From NCBI GenBank assembly GCA_041862375.1, contig JBGVTE010000011.1, positions 48,265 through 112,264 of the forward strand: DNA of 64,000 nucleotides, read 5' to 3'. Made by a program: the position numbers and the translations under genes. The DNA is from WVZL01 sp041862375. Lineage in GTDB: Bacteria > Acidobacteriota > Aminicenantia > Aminicenantales > Aminicenantaceae. Shown piece by piece: positions 52,006 to 59,121 of the stretch. Below the pieces are notes generated by a model, which saw only the letters and a program-made list of their open reading frames with translations, did not search any database and was not told the origin of the DNA. Each line of letters opens with the position of its first letter. Within the stretch, counting starts at the first letter, position 1.

Positions 52006-52311
52006 GTGTTTAAAAGATATCAGGTTCTTCTTAGCGATTGGTTGGGAGATTATGTTAAATTTCTTTGTGAAAAATATGACATAAGTATCTCTGAAGCTAT
52101 TAGAGTCCAGTTATGCATATCAATTTTAGCTGTAATACATGTTTTATACCCAGAGTATAAACCAGGTTTCACAATCAAAGAGATTAAAGAATTAGTAAAA
52201 AGAATTGATAAAAATGAAATTAAAGAGGAAGAAAGACACAAAATACTGTCTAAATTTTATTTTGAAGCAAGAAAGGCTTTCGAGTTCATGTTATCTAAAT
52301 ACAAAAAATAA
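52006..52311 (+). CDS. small protein with a ribbon-helix-helix-like N-terminus
   Basis: This 101-residue protein starts with GTG behind a strong site (AGGAGG). The N-terminus YQVLLSDWLGDYVKFLCEKY, then DISISEAIRVQLC, has the beta-strand plus two-helix pattern of RHH/CopG-type DNA-binding proteins (SISEAIR is typical of helix B). The rest is helical and charged, ending in EARKAFEFMLSKYKK. No toxin or partner gene is adjacent. It is AT-rich like its surroundings. I could not assign a family with certainty. Confidence 0.55.
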   Translation: MFKRYQVLLSDWLGDYVKFLCEKYDISISEAIRVQLCISILAVIHVLYPEYKPGFTIKEIKELVKRIDKNEIKEEERHKILSKFYFEARKAFEFMLSKYKK

Positions 52312-52534
52312 CAAAATAAGTAACATATTTTATTCTATAGCTTTGCCTTTTAAGACACTTAACCAAATCGATGCTTTTGCTAACGCGGTGGCTAATTGAG
52401 TATCATTTACTTTAAAAGCCTATCATTTGTAACTTCAACATATCGATCTTCCCCAAAGATTTGAATCGATTTCAGTAAATTCTTTATATTTTTCAATTTT
52501 TACAAAGGAATCACGACTAATTATATAGAAGAAA

Positions 52535-54883
52535 ATGTCTAAAGAAATTATTGAAACAAGCTTGTACAAAGATAGTTTTAACAAAACCTTCAAAGAACTT
52601 AATAAAGTTAAGCGAGCCCTTAAGGCCCTCAGTGCCTGCAATAACGCATTGGTAAATGCTAAAAATGAGATAGATTTGCTAAGAGACATATGCAGAATTA
52701 TTGTAGAAGTTGGCGGCTATCGATTGGCGTGGATTGGATTTGTTGAAGATGATGAAAAGAAGATTGTGCGTCCTGTAGTACAGGCAGGATATGAGGGTGG
52801 TCATATTGATAAGGTCAATATTAATCGGGCTGATGTAGAACGAGATCACAGTCCAACAGAGAAGGCAATTCGAACCGGAGATGTGTGCATTCAAAAAAAT
52901 ATTCAATCAAATCCTGAATATACTCCCTGGCAAGCTGAATCAAGTAAAAGAAATATCGGATCTTCAATTGCCCTGCCGCTGGATGACGGTATAAAGCCAT
53001 TTGGAGCTCTTAACATTTATGCAGAGGAGCCAGATGCCTTTGATATAGACGAAATAAAGTTACTATCTGAATTGGCCGAAGATCTTGCATATGGAATAAT
53101 AACCATGCGTACTCGCGTAAAACTCATGCAGCTGGAAGAACTGCATCATGAATCTGAAGAAAAATACCGTATTCTTGCGGAAAATGCTAATGACGGAATT
53201 TACATAATCAGTCCAAAGGGCTTTGAGTATGTAAACCATGCTTTTGAGAAAATGTTCGGCTATGAAGCAAAAGAAATATGCAGTAATAATTTCAATTTCT
53301 TTAATATTATTCACCCTGAAGATAGAAAATTAATCAAAGAGAGAGAAGAGGCAAGAAAGAAGAAGAAAAAATTGCCTTCTGTATATTCATTTAGAATTCT
53401 TTCCAAGGATGGAAAATTGAAGCATGCTGAAGTAAATACAGTTGCACTCCCGGGGGAGGAAGTGAGGATTTTAGGTATATTAAGGGACATCACAGAGCGG
53501 AAACGAATGGAAGACTTCTTGAAGAAATCAGAGAAACGTTATAAAGATTTAATTGAAAAAGCAGGCATCGCCATTTTAATAGATGATGAAGAAGGAAATG
53601 TTAAATATTGTAATGAAAGATATATTGAGATGTTTGGATACTCTATTAAAGAGGTAAAAAAACAGTCAATACGATCTATTGTTCATCCTGATGATGTTGA
53701 AAAGGTTATTGGATATCACAAAGGGCGTATGGAAGGAAAAAATGTCCTATCGAGATATGAATTCAAGGGACTCAGAAAGGATGGTTCTGTCATATATCTT
53801 GAAGTAGATGCTGTTCCCCTGAAAAGTGGGGAAAACATTATCGGCACTCGCGCATATTTATGGGACATTTCAGAGCGAAAGAAAATAGAAGCGGCACTAC
53901 GTGAGAGTGAAGAGCGATTTCGTTCTGTTGTGGAATACTCTCATGAGGGAATTCTTATTGTGGATGATGCCTTTAAAATAATTTATTGCAATGATGAGCT
54001 GATTCGAATATTTGGATATTCTAAAAAAGAACTCATTGGCCAGGATTTCAGAAAATTTCTCAAAGAAGAGAATAAGACGCTCTTAATTGATCGTTATATG
54101 AGAAGACAGAGAGGAGAGAATATTCCTTCTCGTTATGAGTTTAACGTCATTCGTAGTGACGGAGAGAAAAGGACATTGGAACTCAGCTCTACCGTGATTA
54201 AAGATTCAGCAGAGAGAGTAAAAACAGTAGCTCAAGTTTTAGACATTACTGGGCGCAGGAGAACAGAAAAAGAACTTGAACAGAGTTTTAATAAATTGAA
54301 GAAAGCTCTGGATACAACTGTTCAGGCTATTGCATCGACGGTTGAAAAGAGAGATCCATATACGGCAGGACACCAACAACGAGTAGCACATCTTTCAAGC
54401 GCCATTGCCAGAAAGATGGAACTATCTGAAGATGAAGTCAAGGGAATTTACATAGCCGGAGTCATTCATGATATCGGCAAAATAAATATTCCGATTGATA
54501 TTCTCAGCAAACCTGGAAATTTAAACGAAATAGAATTCAATTTGATTAAAACTCATCCTAAAGTCGGTTATGAAATAGTAAAGAATATCGAATTTCCTTG
54601 GCCTGTTGCCCAGATCATACTTCAACATCACGAAAGGATGAATGGTTCTGGTTATCCTCAGGGTCTTAAGAGTGAAAGCATCATTCTCCAATCAAGAATT
54701 TTAGCTGTAGCCGATGTTGTCGAGGCCATGTCTTCACACAGGCCTTATCGACCAGCTATTAGTATAGATAAGGCATTAGAAGAGATTAAAATAAATAGTA
54801 GCACGCTATATGATCCAGGGGTGGTGAGTGCCTGTGTCAAATTATTCCTGAAGAATGGATTCAAGCTCGCTGACATCCAGTAA
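52535..54883 (+). CDS. GAF-PAS-PAS-PAS-HD-GYP sensor, predicted cyclic-di-GMP phosphodiesterase
   Basis: This 782-residue soluble protein begins with a helix, then a GAF domain (about 45-195, IVEVGGYRLAWIGFVEDDEK to LLSELAEDLAYGI). Three PAS domains follow (about 210-330, 335-455 and 460-585), each ending in a PAC motif such as GILRDITERKRMEDFLK. The HD-GYP domain is at 595-782: GHQQRVAHLSSAIARKMELS, IAGVIHDIGKINIPIDIL, HPKVGYEIV, QHHERMNGSGYPQGL and ADVVEAMSSHRPYRPA. Metal-binding HD and the GYP motif are intact, so it should hydrolyse cyclic di-GMP in response to a small signal. The end is repeated in decayed form at 51836. Confidence 0.9.
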   Translation: MSKEIIETSLYKDSFNKTFKELNKVKRALKALSACNNALVNAKNEIDLLRDICRIIVEVGGYRLAWIGFVEDDEKKIVRPVVQAGYEGGHIDKVNINRADVERDHSPTEKAIRTGDVCIQKNIQSNPEYTPWQAESSKRNIGSSIALPLDDGIKPFGALNIYAEEPDAFDIDEIKLLSELAEDLAYGIITMRTRVKLMQLEELHHESEEKYRILAENANDGIYIISPKGFEYVNHAFEKMFGYEAKEICSNNFNFFNIIHPEDRKLIKEREEARKKKKKLPSVYSFRILSKDGKLKHAEVNTVALPGEEVRILGILRDITERKRMEDFLKKSEKRYKDLIEKAGIAILIDDEEGNVKYCNERYIEMFGYSIKEVKKQSIRSIVHPDDVEKVIGYHKGRMEGKNVLSRYEFKGLRKDGSVIYLEVDAVPLKSGENIIGTRAYLWDISERKKIEAALRESEERFRSVVEYSHEGILIVDDAFKIIYCNDELIRIFGYSKKELIGQDFRKFLKEENKTLLIDRYMRRQRGENIPSRYEFNVIRSDGEKRTLELSSTVIKDSAERVKTVAQVLDITGRRRTEKELEQSFNKLKKALDTTVQAIASTVEKRDPYTAGHQQRVAHLSSAIARKMELSEDEVKGIYIAGVIHDIGKINIPIDILSKPGNLNEIEFNLIKTHPKVGYEIVKNIEFPWPVAQIILQHHERMNGSGYPQGLKSESIILQSRILAVADVVEAMSSHRPYRPAISIDKALEEIKINSSTLYDPGVVSACVKLFLKNGFKLADIQ

Positions 54884-54954
54884 TTGATATATCACATCCA
54901 AAAAGACACGCTCAATTGCCAATAAATAGATATATGGCGATAAAAACATAAAGG
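54866..54954 (+). repeat. imperfect direct repeat, copy 2 (3' end of the HD-GYP gene plus flank)
   Basis: Partner of 51836-51925, about three-quarters identical: CTCGCTGACATCCAG, then GATATATCACATCCAAAA and GGCGATAAAAACA. It begins in the last codons of the HD-GYP gene and runs into the intergenic region. Confidence 0.6.
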
Positions 54955-54971
54955 TGTGGCAAATCAAAGCT

Positions 54972-55196
54972 CTAAGGATCAGGGCTCTTTTTTGTATTAA
55001 GATACCTCTTTAGTTCATCTATCAGGAACTGATGATTCTCTACGCCTTCTTCATTTAAAAGCTCTCCCACAGTCAACCACAGAGGCTCGCCACATCTTAT
55101 GCAGCGTACTTTGTGTCTGGCGAGAAAGCCAACGGCTTCAGGATGTTCTTTAACAAGCTCTTCAATTGGTGTGTCTAGGGTGATTTCTTTACTCAT
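54972..55196 (-). CDS. DUF1858-domain protein
   Basis: The start at 55196 (MSKEITLDTPIEELVKEHPE) overlaps the stop of the upstream dehydrogenase (TAATG) and gives 74 residues; a longer reading to 55244 runs into that gene. The protein is a DUF1858-type domain: AVGFLARHKVRCIRCGEPLW with the CxxC pair, then LTVGELLNEEGVENHQFLID. Such domains accompany redox or metal proteins and have no proven function. Coupled to the aldehyde dehydrogenase gene. Confidence 0.85.
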   Translation of the reverse strand: MSKEITLDTPIEELVKEHPEAVGFLARHKVRCIRCGEPLWLTVGELLNEEGVENHQFLIDELKRYLNTKKSPDP

Positions 55197-56719
55197 TAAT
55201 CGCCAAATTTTATTCCCTGGGCGAGAGGAAGCTCTTTGGACCAATTAATTGTGTTTGTCTGACGTCGCATGTAGCCTTTCCAAGCATCTGAACCAGATTC
55301 ACGTCCACCACCAGTTTCTTTTTCACCACCAAAAGCTCCTCCTATTTCTGCTCCAGAAGTACCTATGTTCACGTTCGCAATGCCGCAATCAGAACCCTCA
55401 TGGGAAAGAAATTTTTCTGCCTTCAGTAAATTTGTGGTAAATATTGCACTTGATAAGCCTTGAGGAACTTCATTATGGATCTGGATTGCCTCCTCTATAT
55501 CTTCGTACTCGAGAAGATAGAGAATCGGCGCAAAAGTTTCCAGGTGAACAATCTCTGTTTGAGCTGGCATCTTTACAACAGTCGGCTCCACGAATCTCTC
55601 CCCCTTATCAGGAAGCCGCTTCCCTCCGTAGAGAAGTTTCCCTCCCTGTTCTTTTGCTTTATCCAAAGCTGCCATCATATCTTCCACTGCTGCTTTATTC
55701 ACTAAAGGCCCCATGAGAATTCCCTCGTCCATGGGGTCTCCGATCGGTACTTGCTTGTAACTATTAATGATTCTTTCAGTGAGTTCTGGAGCAATAGATT
55801 TATGTATGATAATTCGACGGGTTGTTGTACACCGCTGACCAGCAGTCCCAACTGCTCCAAAGATAATCGTTCTCACGGCCATCTCCAGGTCTGCATCTTC
55901 AGCAACAATTATGGCATTATTACCTCCAAGCTCGAGGATAGACCTGCCAAAGTGACGAACTACTGCTTCTGAAACCCTTTTCCCCATCTCTGTTGAGCCA
56001 GTAAAGGAAATGAGCGGAATTAGCTTATCATTAATCATTCTCTCCCCGACAACAGAACCTTCTCCGACAACAAGGTTAAAAATCCCTTTTATCCCATGGT
56101 CAGCCATAACTCTATTTGCTATGTGCTGGACAGCGATACTCGTAAGAGGAGTTTCAGAGGAAGGCTTCCAGAGAACTGTATCTCCGCACACTGAAGCTAT
56201 GGCAGCATTCCAAGACCAAACTGCTACAGGAAAATTAAACGCTGTGATCACTCCGACAATGCCCAGGGGATGCCATTGTTCGAACATCCTATGTTGTAGG
56301 CGTTCTGACTGGATTGTTAAACCATAGAGCTGGCGAGAAAGCCCAACCGCAAAGTCACAGATATCAATCATTTCCTGGACTTCGCCCACACCTTCAGCTT
56401 TAATCTTACCCATCTCTAAGGTTACCAGCTCGCCCAGTGGCTCTTTAAAATCTCTCAGCGCCTCCCCAAGGTCTCTGACAACTAGCCCGCGTTTGGGAGC
56501 GGGAATCATGCGCCAGCTCTTAAACGCCTCGAGAGCCTGGCTTACAACCTGATTACAGGTTTTTTCTGTGGCTTGAATAACCTTAGCCAGAGCCTCTCCA
56601 GTTGTAGGGTTGTAGGAGACAAGCTCGGGCCCCTCTGCATCTTCATACCATGCATCAGCACCTGCACATGCGCCGATGTTGACCTCTTTAATATGCAGTT
56701 TTTCCAATAGTGCTTTCAT
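55196..56719 (-). CDS. aldehyde dehydrogenase, ALDH7-like (aminoadipate-semialdehyde type)
   Basis: This 507-residue dehydrogenase oxidises an aldehyde with NAD(P). Motifs include VITAFNFPVAVWSWNAAIAS, the glutamate loop ILELGGNNAIIVAED, the catalytic cysteine in GTAGQRCTTTRRIIIH, and GGAFGGEKETGGGRESGSDA near the end. The EIGGAFGGEKETGGGRESGS and WHPLGIVGVI segments point to the ALDH7 group, which includes alpha-aminoadipic semialdehyde dehydrogenase of lysine breakdown. GGAGAG precedes ATG. It follows pruA by 79 bases, so both may act in amino-acid catabolism. Confidence 0.85.
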   Translation of the reverse strand: MKALLEKLHIKEVNIGACAGADAWYEDAEGPELVSYNPTTGEALAKVIQATEKTCNQVVSQALEAFKSWRMIPAPKRGLVVRDLGEALRDFKEPLGELVTLEMGKIKAEGVGEVQEMIDICDFAVGLSRQLYGLTIQSERLQHRMFEQWHPLGIVGVITAFNFPVAVWSWNAAIASVCGDTVLWKPSSETPLTSIAVQHIANRVMADHGIKGIFNLVVGEGSVVGERMINDKLIPLISFTGSTEMGKRVSEAVVRHFGRSILELGGNNAIIVAEDADLEMAVRTIIFGAVGTAGQRCTTTRRIIIHKSIAPELTERIINSYKQVPIGDPMDEGILMGPLVNKAAVEDMMAALDKAKEQGGKLLYGGKRLPDKGERFVEPTVVKMPAQTEIVHLETFAPILYLLEYEDIEEAIQIHNEVPQGLSSAIFTTNLLKAEKFLSHEGSDCGIANVNIGTSGAEIGGAFGGEKETGGGRESGSDAWKGYMRRQTNTINWSKELPLAQGIKFGD

Positions 56720-56798
56720 TCGGCTCTCCTTTCTTTATCCATTATCTCTTCAATATTTCTTAGTTTTTTTAAGGGAACACATTACTTTAAGACAAAAT

Positions 56799-58430
56799 TT
56801 ATTCTTCAGACATGAAGGGATACCTGTACTCTTTTGGCGGATTGAGACTCTCCTTAACCGTACGGGCGCTCGTCCAGCGGAGAAGATTCAACAGGGAACC
56901 AGCCTTATCATTTGTTCCTGAAGCTCTGGCTCCTCCGAAGGGCTGTTGGCTCACTACTGCTCCTGTTGGCTTATCATTGATGTAGAAGTTTCCTGCTGCG
57001 TGCCGCAGGGCATTATAAGCCTCAATAACAGCATTCCTTTCAGTGGCAAATATGCTTCCTGTAAGACCGTAGGGAGAAGTAGAATCACAGATCTTTAAAG
57101 TCTCTGTATAATCAGATTCAGGATAGACATATACAGTAAGTACTGGCCCAAATATTTCTTCCTCCATCAACTTATGCTTGGGATCAGCAGCAACAACTAC
57201 TGTCGGTTCAATGAAATAACCCTTTGAATCATCGTAATTTCCTCCGCAGAGGATTTGAGCGTCATCCGATTTTTTGGCATATTCAATGTATTCCACAATA
57301 CTGTCAAAGGCTAATTTATCTATGATAGCTCCCATAAAATTTGTAAAATCGGTCACATTTCCCATCTTAATCGTTTCCACTTCCCGCACTAGTTTATCCT
57401 TTACAGATGGCCAAAGGTTCGAGGGAATATAAGCCCGACTTGCCGCAGAACACTTTTGTCCCTGGTATTCATAAGCTCCCCGGACAAGAGTAGTAACTAC
57501 AGCATCAATATCTGCTGAAGCATGGACAAAAACAAAGTTCTTGCCTCCTGTTTCTCCTACGATCCTTGGGTAACTCCGGTAATTCATGATATGAGCACCG
57601 ATTGTCTTCCACATTCCCTGAAACACAGAAGTACTCCCCGTGAAATGAACACCTGCTAGATCAGGCTTCTCAAGCACTGGATCTCCAACATAGCGTCCTG
57701 GGCCAGGAATAAAATTGATCACTCCGTCAGGTAATCCTGCCTCTTTCCACAATTTTGTCAGGAAATAGGCTGAATAAACAGCCGAGGAAGCAGGCTTCCA
57801 CAAGACTGTATTTCCCATCATTGCGGGAGAAGTTGGAAGATTGCCTGCAATCGAGGTAAAATTAAAAGGGGTTACAGCAAAGATAAATCCTTCCAATGCC
57901 CTGTATTCCATATAGTTCCATGTAGCAGGAGATGAATCAGGCTGCTGCGAGTATATCTGTCTCATGTAATAAGGATTAAAGCGGTAGAAATCTATCAACT
58001 CGCAGGCAGAATCAATCTCTGCTTGATGAGCAGTTTTGGATTGACCGAGCATGGTCGAAGCATTCAAGATATATCGGTACTTAGTCGAAAGCAGCTCTGC
58101 AGCTCTCAGGAATACAGAAGCACGAAAGACCCAATCCATTTCTGACCAATCTTTCCAAGCCTTTTTGGCTTCGTCTATCGCATTTTCTATTTCTTTAGGT
58201 CCTGCCTTATGATAACGACCTAATAAATGCTTATGATCATGCGGACAGCGGCAATCTGCCAAATTCCCCGTATGAACCTCTTTTCCTCCGATTATAAGCG
58301 GTATCTCAATCTCCTCGCTTAACATCTCTTTGAGTTGACCTTTCAAGCCTTCACGCTCTGGATTTTCCGGAGCATAACTATAAATAGGCTCATTCGAGGG
58401 TTTTGGAATATCTATAACTGCATTACCCAT
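56799..58430 (-). CDS. pruA: L-glutamate gamma-semialdehyde dehydrogenase (P5C dehydrogenase)
   Basis: This 543-residue ALDH4-type enzyme oxidises glutamate-gamma-semialdehyde to glutamate, the last step of proline and arginine degradation. FAVTPFNFTSIAGNLPTSPA, the catalytic glutamate in GETGGKNFVFVHASAD, the cysteine in YQGQKCSAASRAYIPSNLW and FGGARASGTNDKAG are near copies of the eukaryotic enzyme. It is a single-domain protein, not the PutA fusion. AGGAGG precedes the ATG. No proline dehydrogenase gene is in the window. Confidence 0.93.
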   Translation of the reverse strand: MGNAVIDIPKPSNEPIYSYAPENPEREGLKGQLKEMLSEEIEIPLIIGGKEVHTGNLADCRCPHDHKHLLGRYHKAGPKEIENAIDEAKKAWKDWSEMDWVFRASVFLRAAELLSTKYRYILNASTMLGQSKTAHQAEIDSACELIDFYRFNPYYMRQIYSQQPDSSPATWNYMEYRALEGFIFAVTPFNFTSIAGNLPTSPAMMGNTVLWKPASSAVYSAYFLTKLWKEAGLPDGVINFIPGPGRYVGDPVLEKPDLAGVHFTGSTSVFQGMWKTIGAHIMNYRSYPRIVGETGGKNFVFVHASADIDAVVTTLVRGAYEYQGQKCSAASRAYIPSNLWPSVKDKLVREVETIKMGNVTDFTNFMGAIIDKLAFDSIVEYIEYAKKSDDAQILCGGNYDDSKGYFIEPTVVVAADPKHKLMEEEIFGPVLTVYVYPESDYTETLKICDSTSPYGLTGSIFATERNAVIEAYNALRHAAGNFYINDKPTGAVVSQQPFGGARASGTNDKAGSLLNLLRWTSARTVKESLNPPKEYRYPFMSEE

Positions 58431-58556
58431 GATTTCCTCCTTTCATATTTATATTTATCTAAAAAATCCAGCCTAATCTGTCTTAATTTGTCTCAGATAG
58501 GATCCTCATTCCACTCATGAAATCGGTGATGACTCCCGGCTCTCTCTCATCTTCAA

Positions 58557-59105
58557 CTAACAGAGACCAAGTTCTTTATCTATACTCTGCATGGCCTCTA
58601 GACAAATTGACAAGAATTCATCCAATCCCAAACCAATATTTTCACACTGTTCTATATCCTCTCGCCGAGCCCCCCTCGCAAAGCTTTTTTCTTTGTACCT
58701 CCGCTTTAAAAAATGTAGATCCACCTCCTTAAGCTTTTTTTTAGGATGCATTAATGTGGCAGCAATGATCAGACCGGTAAGGGGGTCAATTGAAAAAATT
58801 GCCCAGTCCATCTCACTCTGACAAGGAACTTGACCCGCATGAGCCTGCACCGCTTGAATTATATCCGGTTCTACTCCCTCCTCTTTCAAGACTTTTACTG
58901 TCTCTGTAGTGTGAAGCTCAGGACTTTTTTCTGTTAACTCATAATCCAGATCATGCAAAATACCGGCCAAGCTCCACTTCTCCTCATCCTGACTGAGGCG
59001 GGAAGCCATAGCTTTCATGCAGGCTTCCACTGCCAGAGAATGCTTCACTAAGTTTTTATTCTTCAAGTGTTTTTTAACAAGCTCCAAAGCTTCTTCTCTT
59101 TTCAT
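58557..59105 (-). CDS. HD-domain phosphohydrolase-like protein
   Basis: This 182-residue cytoplasmic protein has the HD metal motif: histidine in LVKHSLAVEACMKAMASRL, HD in SLAGILHDLDYELTEKSPEL, a further histidine near VQAHAG, and aspartate in DWAIFSIDPLTGLIIAATLM. Such HDIG-type proteins are usually nucleotidases or phosphatases of unknown target. GGAG precedes the ATG. It follows the propeller-amidohydrolase gene by 16 bases and likely shares its transcript. Confidence 0.85.
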   Translation of the reverse strand: MKREEALELVKKHLKNKNLVKHSLAVEACMKAMASRLSQDEEKWSLAGILHDLDYELTEKSPELHTTETVKVLKEEGVEPDIIQAVQAHAGQVPCQSEMDWAIFSIDPLTGLIIAATLMHPKKKLKEVDLHFLKRRYKEKSFARGARREDIEQCENIGLGLDEFLSICLEAMQSIDKELGLC

Positions 59106-59121
59106 AATTTAATCTCCCTTC

